This document shows, one piece after another, positions 1 through 7,494 of a DNA stretch of 12,821 bases. Made by a program: the position numbers and the translations under genes. Source of the stretch: Gelidibacter sp038243395 (GTDB lineage Bacteria > Bacteroidota > Bacteroidia > Flavobacteriales > Flavobacteriaceae); NCBI GenBank assembly GCA_038243395.1, contig JBBSRC010000102.1, forward strand, positions 1 through 12,821. Direction: 5' to 3'. The notes under the pieces are model-generated. The model was not told the origin of the DNA, did not search any database, and saw nothing but the letters and a program-made list of their open reading frames with translations. Position 1 is the first letter of the stretch. Each line of letters opens with the position of its first letter.

Positions 1-80
1 GAGATTACCACGTTGATAGGCCATAGGTGTAAGGGCAGCAATGTCATAGCCGAGTGGTACTAATAGCCCATAGGCTTATT
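1..80 (+). rRNA. 23S ribosomal RNA, 3' end (partial)
   Basis: The first ~80 bases match the conserved 3' terminus of bacterial 23S rRNA: the segment GAGTGGTACTAATAGCCCA at 53-71 and the closing TAGGCTTA correspond to the E. coli 23S tail that reads CCGGTACTAATGAACCGTGAGGCTTA. The gene is cut by the window's left edge. The exact mature 3' end is uncertain by a few bases, because it is set by pairing with the 23S 5' end, which lies outside the window. A 5S gene follows on the same strand, so this is the distal part of a standard rRNA operon. Confidence 0.93.
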
Positions 81-126
81 GTACGCCTGTTTTTTATTAA
101 GATTACGATACTTTTTTATGTATGTC

Positions 127-148
127 CACACTTCAGTGTGCTTTTTTC
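127..148 (+). other. Hairpin with T-run in the 23S-5S spacer
   Basis: CACAC (127-131) pairs with GTGTG (136-140) around the loop TTCA and is followed by CTTTTTTC. The shape resembles a weak intrinsic terminator, but it lies between 23S and 5S, where termination would cost 5S synthesis. It is more likely a processing element, or a weak terminator overridden by rRNA antitermination; that part is inference. Confidence 0.4.
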
Positions 149-183
149 AATATGTCACGATATTTGTCACATGTATTTGTGAC

Positions 184-216
184 GCTGTAGGCAACGCACT
201 AGCGTTGCGCCGCAGC
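184..216 (+). other. Hairpin just upstream of 5S rRNA
   Basis: GCAACGC (191-197) pairs perfectly with GCGTTGC (202-208) around the loop ACTA, and GCTG (184-187) can extend the stem with CAGC (213-216) across a small internal loop. It ends about 9 bases before the 5S gene. A GC-rich stem in an AT-rich spacer suggests a recognition site for an RNase that separates the 23S and 5S precursors, by analogy with RNase III/E processing of rRNA spacers. Confidence 0.5.
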
Positions 217-224
217 TATGACTT

Positions 225-332
225 AAGGTGGTTATAGCGACGGGGCTCACCTCTTACCATTCCGAACAGAGAAGTTAAGCCCGTTTGCGCCGATGGTACT
301 GCATCTCGTGGGAGAGTAGGTCGTCGCCTTTT
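225..332 (+). rRNA. 5S ribosomal RNA
   Basis: Conserved 5S elements are present in order: CCATTCCGAACAGAGAAGTTAAG (loop B/helix III region, about 257-279), GCGCCGATGGTACTGC (288-303), and GGGAGAGTAGG (310-320). The ends AAGGTGGT (225-232) and GTCGTCGCCTT (320-330) form helix I with a few G-U pairs. The length of about 108 nt is normal. Mature ends are uncertain by 2-4 bases. It is the last gene of the rRNA operon and runs directly into a strong terminator. Confidence 0.95.
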
Positions 333-337
333 TAGAG

Positions 338-369
338 AGTCCCCAACAGAAATGTTGGGGACTTTTTTG
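338..369 (+). terminator. Intrinsic terminator of the rRNA operon
   Basis: AGTCCCCAACA (338-348) pairs perfectly over 11 bp with TGTTGGGGACT (353-363) around a GAAA tetraloop, and the 3' arm runs into a T tract. A stable GNRA-capped stem followed by T residues is a textbook Rho-independent terminator, positioned right after 5S rRNA. Confidence 0.93.
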
Positions 370-448
370 TTTTGTATTAATTCGTAACTTCATCGGAATC
401 AAAACTTTCCTAATATTATTTACTCTTTTTTCATCAAAAAGATATTGA

Positions 449-474
449 TTGACATCACTATATTATGTATTTTC
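449..474 (+). promoter_or_regulatory. Possible promoter for the helicase gene
   Basis: TTGACA at 449-454 could serve as the -33/-35 element, and TATTTTC at 468-474 is an imperfect match to the Bacteroidota -7 consensus TAnnTTTG, with a 16-nt gap after TTG. Transcription would start about 20 nt before the ATG at 499. The -7 match is imperfect and the spacing is short, so this is only a candidate. No clear Shine-Dalgarno sequence precedes the ATG. Confidence 0.3.
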
Positions 475-498
475 AATCGCTGTTAGAAGTAGCGAATC

Positions 499-2940
499 AT
501 GGAAGTAAACAAAGACATTGAATTAGCTCGGGATTTTGTAAACAATACCAATCAGAGCGTTTTCCTTACGGGTAAGGCGGGTACTGGGAAGACCACATTT
601 CTTCATAACTTAAAACATAAATCACTTAAACGAATTGTAGTCGTCGCTCCAACCGGCGTCGCTGCAATAAATGCTAAAGGTGTTACCATTCATTCTTTTT
701 TTCAGCTGCCTTTTGGACCCATTTTACCCAATTCTGATACTAATCAATCTTCAGGGTTCAATAAAAAATTCAGTAAAACCAAAATCAATATTATTAAATC
801 CATGGATTTATTAATTATTGATGAAATCAGTATGGTACGTGCGGACGTTTTAGATGGGATTGATAAAACCTTGAAACGCTTCAGAAATCGGAATAAACCT
901 TTTGGTGGGGTTCAAGTGCTCATGATTGGCGATTTGCAACAGCTTTCCCCAGTCATTCGAGATAATGAATGGCAAATCCTTAAACCCTACTATCAAACGG
1001 GATACTTTTTCAGCAGCCATGCCTACCAAAGTTGTAATGCCATTACTATTGAACTTCGACATATTTATAGACAGGAAAATCCTAAGTTCATTGAAATTCT
1101 CAACGAAATCAGAAACAATACCCTTTCAGAAGCTTCTGCGAATGAACTCAACAAACGTTATATCAAGGATTTCAGACCGAATCCCAAGGAAGGTTATATT
1201 GCATTAACTACCCACAACAATCGCGCAGAACAGGTTAATAGTGCAGAATTAATAGCACTGTCCTCAAAGGAACAGATTTATAGAGCGAAAGTATCTGGAA
1301 AGTTTCCTGATCATGCCTATCCAAATAGTGAGGAACTGAAATTAAAGGTAGGGGCTCAAGTCATGTTTATCAAGAATGATAGTTCTCCTGATAAACGTTA
1401 TTTTAATGGTAAAATAGGTAAAATTATTTTGTTGGATAAAGATGAAGTGGTCGTTAAATGTCCTAATGATGAATTTAACATTGTTACAACCCCTGAAGAA
1501 TGGGAAAATATCAATTATGCTGTCCATCCCGAAACAAAAGCAATTACAGAAGATAGAATTGGGTCATTTTCCCAAATGCCATTGCGTTTGGCTTGGGCAA
1601 TTACTATTCACAAAAGTCAAGGTCTGACTTTTGAAAAGGCTATTGTTGATGCGCAAGGTGCCTTTGCCCATGGTCAAACCTATGTGGCCTTAAGCAGATG
1701 CAAATCTTTGGAAGGACTTGTGCTAAAAAGTAAAATTGATTCCAGTCAAATTATTAATGATCATCAAGTCAGTTCATTTACTCAAGCGTCGGCAGAGAAC
1801 CAGCCTGATGAGGAAGCATTAAACTTAGCTCGAAAATCATTTCAGTTGGATTCTATTCATGAAATCTTCGATTTTTATGGGTTCTTATATCCTGCTAATC
1901 GATTGTTGGACATTTTTTATAAAAATAGAGGGAGTATTAAAGGGAATCTTGAATTGCCTTTAATTAGCATGAAAGATGGAATTACCAATCTTTTGAAAGT
2001 CAGTAATAGTTTTAATGTGCAATTAAAACAAATCTCCGATGCTGAAGATCTGCCTGAAGCCAATACTTCTATTCAAGGGCGATTTAAAAAAGCTATTGCG
2101 TATTTCAAAGGCGAAACAGAGAAAAATATTGTGGACATCTTAAAGTCCTTCAATTATTCCACAGACAATAAAGCTATTGAAACAGATCTTATTAAAAATC
2201 TTGACGTACTAGAGGAATTACTGGCTGCGAAATTGTCTTATTTTAGAGGATTGTCAGAAGGGTTTTCTACTGAGACTTTCTTGGAGTTAAGAGCTAAATC
2301 AGTGTTCTTGACTAAAGAGAAGCCTAAAAAGACCCGGTCATCAGTGATTGATGGCACGATCAATATTGAACTATTTGAATTACTGAGAGAATTGCGTAAT
2401 GAGATAGCAAATGAAAACGACCTTATTCATTATCAAGTTTTCACTCAAAAAGGATTGTATGAGATTTGTGAGTTGCTGCCTATCACTAAAAAGCAATTGT
2501 TAGAAATCGAAGGGTTTGGAAAAGTACGCGTAGAGAAATATGGAAATCAAATTTTGGAAGTCATCCGAGCATATTGTGATGAAAATGATATAGAAACCGA
2601 TGAGTCTATGGAGTTTGATAAGCGTCCGGAACCTAAGAAAAAAACGGGAAAAGGTGAATCTGATAAAATGTCCTTGGAGTTATATCAAACAGGTAAAGCG
2701 ATATCAGAAATTGCGATAGAGAGAGAATTAGCTGAAACAACAATCTTTGGTCATTTATCCAAATTTGTGGCTTCTGGAGAAGTCAAAGTTACCGATTTAA
2801 TTTCAGAAGAGCATTTTAAAGAGCTGTCAGAATTGATACCAAAGCAAAAGTTTGAAAACATTTCCGATTTAAAACGTCAGCTTAATGATAAATATAGTTA
2901 CAGTGATATCAGATTGGTTCTTAATTCCATTGATAAATAA
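499..2940 (+). CDS. Pif1/RecD-like SF1 helicase with HRDC and C-terminal HTH domains
   Basis: An ATP-dependent DNA helicase of superfamily 1, cytoplasmic, probably acting in DNA repair, recombination or replication-fork maintenance. Visible motifs: Walker A GKAGTGKT (residues 25-32), motif Ia APTGVAA (50-56), Walker B LLIIDEISMV (104-113), motif III GDLQQLSP (144-151), ELRHIYRQ with the motif IV arginine (185-192), HKSQGLTF (about 371-378) and YVALSRC (395-401, motif VI). After a roughly 200-residue linker of unclear fold comes an HRDC domain (about 624-692), then a short Lys-rich linker and a winged HTH like the HTH_40 domain (about 724-805). HRDC and HTH_40 are normally the C-terminal parts of RecQ helicases, here joined to a Pif1-type motor. 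At 813 residues it appears complete; ATG at 499 puts Walker A at the usual distance from the N terminus. It sits alone between the rRNA terminator and a convergent gene. The exact substrate cannot be read from sequence. Confidence 0.9.
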   Translation: MEVNKDIELARDFVNNTNQSVFLTGKAGTGKTTFLHNLKHKSLKRIVVVAPTGVAAINAKGVTIHSFFQLPFGPILPNSDTNQSSGFNKKFSKTKINIIKSMDLLIIDEISMVRADVLDGIDKTLKRFRNRNKPFGGVQVLMIGDLQQLSPVIRDNEWQILKPYYQTGYFFSSHAYQSCNAITIELRHIYRQENPKFIEILNEIRNNTLSEASANELNKRYIKDFRPNPKEGYIALTTHNNRAEQVNSAELIALSSKEQIYRAKVSGKFPDHAYPNSEELKLKVGAQVMFIKNDSSPDKRYFNGKIGKIILLDKDEVVVKCPNDEFNIVTTPEEWENINYAVHPETKAITEDRIGSFSQMPLRLAWAITIHKSQGLTFEKAIVDAQGAFAHGQTYVALSRCKSLEGLVLKSKIDSSQIINDHQVSSFTQASAENQPDEEALNLARKSFQLDSIHEIFDFYGFLYPANRLLDIFYKNRGSIKGNLELPLISMKDGITNLLKVSNSFNVQLKQISDAEDLPEANTSIQGRFKKAIAYFKGETEKNIVDILKSFNYSTDNKAIETDLIKNLDVLEELLAAKLSYFRGLSEGFSTETFLELRAKSVFLTKEKPKKTRSSVIDGTINIELFELLRELRNEIANENDLIHYQVFTQKGLYEICELLPITKKQLLEIEGFGKVRVEKYGNQILEVIRAYCDENDIETDESMEFDKRPEPKKKTGKGESDKMSLELYQTGKAISEIAIERELAETTIFGHLSKFVASGEVKVTDLISEEHFKELSELIPKQKFENISDLKRQLNDKYSYSDIRLVLNSIDK

Positions 2941-2991
2941 GAAAAGGGAGCTTCTGCAGAATGGGACTCTTGAATTATAGTTTCATATTTA

Positions 2992-4905
2992 TTAAGATGT
3001 CTCTCTTTCACTCTTACCACTTTCTTTAGTGTCATCAACATAATTTTGGACAATCTCTTCTAAAATACTTAAAGGCACCGAACCGTTTTTTAAAACCACA
3101 TCATGAAATTCCTTTAGATCAAAACGATTTCCCAACTGCGTTTTAGCCAATTCTCGCAATTCTAGAATTTTCATCATTCCTAATTTGTAGGCGCAAGCCT
3201 GACCTGGCATAACGATGTAGCGTTCAATTTCTGTAGTGATCTCAGATGTGGTCATCCCGGTATTTTCTAACATATAATCTATAGCTTCCTCACGTGTCCA
3301 TTTTTTATGATGAATGCCAGTATCGACCACTAATCGAACCGCTCTAAACATTTCTGCTTGTAATCTCCCAAGATTGCCAAATGTGTCGCTTTCATAAAAG
3401 CCCTCTTCCCACGCCAATTGTTCTGCATATAGAGCCCAACCTTCGGAATAGGCGGTAAACGGAATAACTGTTCTAAACATAGGGAGGCCTTTCAGTTCTG
3501 CTTCTATTGCCTTTTGAAAATGATGACCAGGAATACCTTCGTGATAAGCCAAGGTTTTCATCCCAAACTTTACAATCTCATTAACGTTTCTCAGATTCAC
3601 GTAAAACACCCCCCCTCGAGACTCATCCATGGACGGTCTTCTGTAAAACGCAGCGACCTGACCATCTTCATTGAATTTTGGAATGCGTTTTACTTCTAGT
3701 TTAGCTTTCGGACGCGTATTGAAGGCATTGTCCAAATTTGCGCTTGCTTCAGATAAAATCCGTTCAAATTCTTTAATGACCATCGCCCGTCCTTCATCAG
3801 TGTTTGGATATAGGAATCGTTCTTCGGTATTCATCTTTTGAATAATATCCCCTAGCGTTTTAGTGGAGTCTGCATAGCCTTCACATACGAGGATAACATG
3901 CATCTCTTTTTTTATCCGCTCTACTTCAGATAGACCAATTTGATGTACTTCTTCTGGGTCCAGATTCAATGTCGTATATTCTTTAAGCATATAACGATAA
4001 AAAGCATCGCCATTTGGAAACTTCCAAACTCCCGCATCATTAGTGGCTTTTTCATTCAACTTTTCAAAATAAGCAATCAACTTATTATAAGCGGGAAAAA
4101 CGGTTGTTTTAATTTCGTGGGCGACTTGCTTTTTGAAATCATTTTTATCTTCTTTTGATATTTCGGTCAGTTTGTCAACTTTTGTCTCAAAATTAACGTA
4201 GAGAATATTTGTGGTCACTGGGGATTTTTTTTTATCAGAAATTGATGTGCTCTCAGATTTGGCTCCAACAAATCCTTTCATTTCGTCCAAAACTTGTTTG
4301 ATGATAATTTTTGGCGGAATGATACCTTTCGATTCACTTATTTTTAGATGATCTTCAATAAGTTGGTCAAACTTAATATCAAATTTTGAAAGACGTGAAA
4401 TATAGGCTTTAATATCACTTTTATCTTCAAGTTTATGGGCACTTTCCATCAGGCTAGGCAATCCACTTTGAATACCGAACATTTGATTGACCGGATAGCC
4501 ATAGTCAGAAAATGGTTCACCGTCAATGATGCCTTTCATATAAAAAGAAAGAATTTTGGTGTTGAGTTGGTTTTCGGGAGATTGATTTTCAAAATCATAA
4601 CTTAATAGGGTAGCATAGTCATCTTTCGACTTGTTAAAAGACTCCCAGTATTTAGAGTCTGAAATATCATCTAAATCCCCCTTATACCAATCATAAATGA
4701 TAGGAATTCCTAAGGAGGTAGTGAGCTCGGGGCTGTCCAAAGCCAATTCAATAAATACTTTGTCATAAAAATGTCTGATGCTAAATGGCTTGAACCAGAT
4801 AAGATTAGTAAGCCATAAGCCGCCGAGTATTAAAATGACTAATAGAGTTCTTGAAACCCAAAATTTCCAAGTGCGTTTTTTTTTGGAGGTGTCTTTTGTT
4901 TTCAT
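2992..4905 (-). CDS. Membrane-anchored DUF885 protein, putative zinc metallopeptidase
   Basis: A DUF885-family protein of 637 residues. From the ATG at 4905, a basic N terminus (KKKRTWK) is followed by one hydrophobic segment (about 17-37) and a long soluble domain, so the protein is likely tethered to the inner membrane facing the periplasm. No lipobox cysteine is seen. The family hallmark HEGIPGHHFQ is at 455-464 and YSEGWALYAE at 486-495; the histidines and E488 could ligate a metal as in HExxH-type peptidases, which is inference. The family is loosely described as peptidase-like and I cannot name a substrate. The same frame can be extended to a TTG at 4983, but that adds 26 residues before the basic/hydrophobic anchor and the TTG lies inside a promoter-like CATATTTG, so I prefer the ATG. 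The gene converges with the helicase across 51 bp; no strong terminator is visible between them. Confidence 0.85.
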   Translation of the reverse strand: MKTKDTSKKKRTWKFWVSRTLLVILILGGLWLTNLIWFKPFSIRHFYDKVFIELALDSPELTTSLGIPIIYDWYKGDLDDISDSKYWESFNKSKDDYATLLSYDFENQSPENQLNTKILSFYMKGIIDGEPFSDYGYPVNQMFGIQSGLPSLMESAHKLEDKSDIKAYISRLSKFDIKFDQLIEDHLKISESKGIIPPKIIIKQVLDEMKGFVGAKSESTSISDKKKSPVTTNILYVNFETKVDKLTEISKEDKNDFKKQVAHEIKTTVFPAYNKLIAYFEKLNEKATNDAGVWKFPNGDAFYRYMLKEYTTLNLDPEEVHQIGLSEVERIKKEMHVILVCEGYADSTKTLGDIIQKMNTEERFLYPNTDEGRAMVIKEFERILSEASANLDNAFNTRPKAKLEVKRIPKFNEDGQVAAFYRRPSMDESRGGVFYVNLRNVNEIVKFGMKTLAYHEGIPGHHFQKAIEAELKGLPMFRTVIPFTAYSEGWALYAEQLAWEEGFYESDTFGNLGRLQAEMFRAVRLVVDTGIHHKKWTREEAIDYMLENTGMTTSEITTEIERYIVMPGQACAYKLGMMKILELRELAKTQLGNRFDLKEFHDVVLKNGSVPLSILEEIVQNYVDDTKESGKSERETS

Positions 4906-5254
4906 TAGTTCGATTTTAGAGGTTTCACGAACTTTATACTGATTTTGTGTAGTCTCTAGTCCTAAAATAGGCTTCAGGGTCAAATATGTTTTAACAATCG
5001 AAATTCTCTATTGTTTTATATGTCATATTTGGTGTTTAAAATTTTAATACAATTAAACTTTATTTGGTTGTAAAATTTAATTGCAATTTTATAGGCGTTT
5101 TTTCTAACAGCGGAGTTATTAAACATACAGTTTTTAAAAACAATATTCGGCATCACTCAATATAGCTAATGATGAGGCACTACAAGTTATTGATAGTTAT
5201 AATGTGAACGTTGTAAAAATCCGACCTTTATGATAAAATGAAGAACTATGAAGT
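4906..5254. promoter_or_regulatory. AT-rich gap with nested dyad upstream of the DUF885 gene
   Basis: This stretch holds no credible ORF. It contains CAAATATG (4981-4988) and its reverse complement CATATTTG (5024-5031), with AACAAT (4993-4998) and ATTGTT (5010-5015) nested between them. Read leftward, the first copy differs by one base from the -7 consensus TAnnTTTG and would start transcription roughly 65 nt before the DUF885 ATG. A convincing -33 partner is missing. The rest, to 5254, is the 3' side of the araC-type gene; I see no clear terminator in it. Confidence 0.35.
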
Positions 5255-6106
5255 TTACTTTGGACTATTTTTAAATGAAAAAAGCCAAAGCGAATTTTCT
5301 ACTGCAGATAATTTTAGTAAAGGATGCGCGTTAATGTCAAATTTAGAAGGTGATCTACCGAATAAGCTTTTGAAATGTTTTGAAAAATGTGGGACATCAT
5401 AAAAATTAAAAAGCGCCGAAACAGTTTTGCAGTCGCCAATGCGATTATTTTTTAAATAGGCAAATATAAAATTGTAACGGATAATGTTGATATATATGGA
5501 CGGACAGATTCCTACCATTTTTTTAAATATCCTTTGAAAGTAGCGTTGACTGACTCTTAACCTATCTGTAAGTTTTGTAACGGAAATACAGCCTTTGTTC
5601 TCTATAATTATATCAACAGCCATATCTATAAAATTTAATTGAGAAGTACTTTCGGATAATTGTGCAAGCAGGACTGATTCCAAGAGTTGTACACGTTGAT
5701 TTATATCAGTGGTTTTGGCTAATTTAATTTCTAGTTCGTTAAGCTTTTCTCCCAAAAGAGAATAGATATCGCCGTCCCTATTGACCAGAGGTTGGAGGTC
5801 TATACCGAAAAAATGGTAGAGCGCTGTAGGTTTTAAACATGCCACAATTATGAAGAGATTCCTTTCAGCAATCAAAAAATAAGGTTTTGTGGCCTGCGCA
5901 TTGACATAGAATTTTTTAGATTCGACGTAATGATTATCTATTTCAATCTTCAGGCGGCCTTGGAGATGGAATCCCATAAAACTACAACCCGTTGGTAAAG
6001 AAAGTTGTCGGATTGATGTGCCTTCTGCTGTATTTTGCCAGTCTAGAACAAAATAATGCAAAACATAATTACTTAACGTTTGAGATGGTTTGTAAGTAGT
6101 AAGCAT
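5255..6106 (-). CDS. AraC-family transcriptional regulator
   Basis: A 283-residue regulator with a variable N-terminal sensor half (about 1-160) and a C-terminal AraC/XylS DNA-binding domain (about 163-257). The first HTH carries ISVTKLTDRLRVSQRYFQR (174-192). The second carries FYDVPHFSKHFKSLFGRSPSKF (235-256), the usual signature of the family. The N-terminal half resembles the beta-rich region common in Bacteroidota AraC proteins, but the ligand cannot be inferred. The start is the ATG at 6106; no Shine-Dalgarno is visible. It stands alone: the dehydrogenase upstream on the same strand is separated by 172 bp and a strong terminator, and the next leftward gene starts 349 bp downstream, so it is probably monocistronic. 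Its target is unknown. About 25 residues after the HTH domain form a short unassigned tail. Confidence 0.88.
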   Translation of the reverse strand: MLTTYKPSQTLSNYVLHYFVLDWQNTAEGTSIRQLSLPTGCSFMGFHLQGRLKIEIDNHYVESKKFYVNAQATKPYFLIAERNLFIIVACLKPTALYHFFGIDLQPLVNRDGDIYSLLGEKLNELEIKLAKTTDINQRVQLLESVLLAQLSESTSQLNFIDMAVDIIIENKGCISVTKLTDRLRVSQRYFQRIFKKMVGICPSIYINIIRYNFIFAYLKNNRIGDCKTVSALFNFYDVPHFSKHFKSLFGRSPSKFDINAHPLLKLSAVENSLWLFSFKNSPK

Positions 6107-6221
6107 TTTAGCAAGAATTAAACTTACTTTAAGATATAAAAAAATCCATTATAAAAAATGGAATAACTGTTTTAAAAGCTTATAAAACAAATGAATATAA
6201 AGAAATGCAATAGTTCATAAT
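6107..6221 (-). promoter_or_regulatory. Probable promoter region of the araC-type gene
   Basis: The AT-rich leader between the dehydrogenase terminator and the regulator must hold the promoter of the regulator. I could not find a good TAnnTTTG with a correctly spaced TTG. It contains a small dyad, CCATT/AATGG around a six-base loop at 6147-6162, which could be an operator or an mRNA hairpin; this is weak evidence. Confidence 0.25.
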
Positions 6222-6261
6222 AACAAAGAAGCTATTGATATCTACCAATAGCTTTTTTGTT
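6222..6261 (-). terminator. Intrinsic terminator of the acyl-CoA dehydrogenase gene, possibly bidirectional
   Basis: AACAAAGAAGCTATTG (6222-6237) pairs with CAATAGCTTTTTTGTT (6246-6261): a 16-bp stem with one G-U pair around an 8-nt loop. It lies 18 bp beyond the stop codon of the leftward dehydrogenase gene. Read leftward, the 3' arm ends in TTCTTTGTT; read rightward, it ends in TTTTTTGTT. It could therefore work in both directions, though no rightward gene precedes it closely. Confidence 0.85.
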
Positions 6262-6278
6262 TATACTTATTTGATTTA

Positions 6279-7421
6279 CTATTCCTTAATAAGATTTCTA
6301 GAAATTACAATTTTCTGAATCTCTGAAGTGCCTTCATATATCTGGGTAATCTTCGCGTCGCGCATCAGACGTTCTACATGATATTCTTTTACAAAGCCGT
6401 TCCCACCATGGATCTGAACCGCTTCAACGGAATGTTCCATAGCCACTTTCGATGCGAATAATTTCGCCACAGCACTGGAAACATCATAGTTATTCCCTTG
6501 ATCTTTATCCCAAGCAGCTTTCATCACTAAATGACGGGCTGCTTCGATATCCACATACATATCGGCCAATTTAAATGCGATCGCTTGATGATTGCAAATT
6601 TCAGTGCCAAATGCTTTACGAACTTTCGAATATTTTAAAGACAATTCATAAGCGCCAGCTGCAATTCCTAAAGCTTGCGCGGCAATACCAATACGTCCGC
6701 CAGAAAGTGTTTTCATGGCAAAACGGAAACCAGATCCGTCGTCGCCAATCCTGTTTTCCTTTGGAACTTTTACATCATTAAATTGCAGAGTATGCGTGTC
6801 ACTCCCTCGTATTCCTAGTTTATCTTCTTTCGGTCCAATGTCAAAACCTGGCATCCCTTTTTCGAGAATAAAAGCGTTGATACCATGAGACCCTTTATGC
6901 TTGTCAGTTTGAGCAATTACCAAATACACATCTGCACGTCCACCACTCGTAATCCAATTTTTGGTGCCGTTAATAACATAATGATCGCCTTTATCTATGG
7001 CTGTGGTCGTTTGAGAAGTTGCATCACTTCCCGCTTCAGGTTCACTCAAACAAAATGCACCTACAAACTCACCGGTGGCAAGCTTGGTAAGGTATTTTTG
7101 TTTTTGTTCTTCGTTAGCAAAAGTTTCTAAACCGTAACACACCAAAGAGTTATTTACGGACACAATTACTGAGGCTGATGCGTCGATTTTGGACAATTCT
7201 TCCATAATAAGTACATAAGAGATCGCATCCATACCGCTTCCGCCGTATTTAGGATCTACCATGATGCCAAGAAAGCCCACTTCTCCCATTTTTCTGACGA
7301 GTTCCTGTGGGAATTCTTGCTTGTTGTCACGTTCGATAACACCAGGAAGCAGTTCAGTTATGGCAAAATCACGCGCGGCGTCACGTATTAATTTATGTTC
7401 TTCAGTTAGGGTAAAATCCAT
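6279..7421 (-). CDS. Acyl-CoA dehydrogenase (short-chain/butyryl-CoA type)
   Basis: An FAD-dependent enzyme that introduces the alpha-beta double bond into an acyl-CoA and passes electrons to ETF, as in fatty-acid or branched-chain amino-acid breakdown. All three family domains are present in the 380 residues: an N-terminal helical domain (about 6-117), a middle beta domain with the FAD/substrate-lining signature CLSEPEAGSDAT (124-135) and NGTKNWITSG (151-160), and a C-terminal helical domain (about 227-375). The catalytic base is expected at E363 in the YEGTSEIQ motif (362-369). The length equals that of typical short-chain dehydrogenases; the exact chain-length preference cannot be read reliably. 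The start is the ATG at 7421. The gene is transcribed from a well-formed promoter at 7459-7489 and ends at a strong terminator, so it is monocistronic. No ETF or thiolase gene lies nearby. Confidence 0.95.
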   Translation of the reverse strand: MDFTLTEEHKLIRDAARDFAITELLPGVIERDNKQEFPQELVRKMGEVGFLGIMVDPKYGGSGMDAISYVLIMEELSKIDASASVIVSVNNSLVCYGLETFANEEQKQKYLTKLATGEFVGAFCLSEPEAGSDATSQTTTAIDKGDHYVINGTKNWITSGGRADVYLVIAQTDKHKGSHGINAFILEKGMPGFDIGPKEDKLGIRGSDTHTLQFNDVKVPKENRIGDDGSGFRFAMKTLSGGRIGIAAQALGIAAGAYELSLKYSKVRKAFGTEICNHQAIAFKLADMYVDIEAARHLVMKAAWDKDQGNNYDVSSAVAKLFASKVAMEHSVEAVQIHGGNGFVKEYHVERLMRDAKITQIYEGTSEIQKIVISRNLIKE

Positions 7422-7458
7422 GTTATAAACGTAATTATTGAATTATTATAAACGATTG

Positions 7459-7489
7459 CAAAGATAAGGCTTTACTAGTATTTTATCAA
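7459..7489 (-). promoter_or_regulatory. Bacteroidota-type promoter of the acyl-CoA dehydrogenase gene
   Basis: Read leftward, TATCTTTG (7466-7459) is a perfect TAnnTTTG -7 element, and TTG (7489-7487) lies 20 nt upstream of it as the -33 element, which is ideal spacing for the primary sigma factor of Bacteroidota. Transcription should start near 7453, leaving a leader of about 30 nt. The -33 element nearly touches the first possible start codon of the divergent anmK. Confidence 0.65.
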
Positions 7490-7494
7490 TTTGA

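Noticed and set aside
424..441. TCTTTTT/AAAAAGA dyad before the helicase as a terminator or operator
   Set aside because: It is made almost only of A and T, with a 7-bp weak stem, which is expected by chance in such AT-rich DNA.
926..1207. Rightward ORF of 93 codons inside the helicase gene
   Set aside because: It is out of frame with the helicase, whose motifs III and IV are encoded by the same DNA; no independent evidence.
2941..2991. Possible terminator between the convergent helicase and DUF885 genes
   Set aside because: TTCTGCAGAA is a short palindrome with no loop and no T tract; flanking bases pair poorly.
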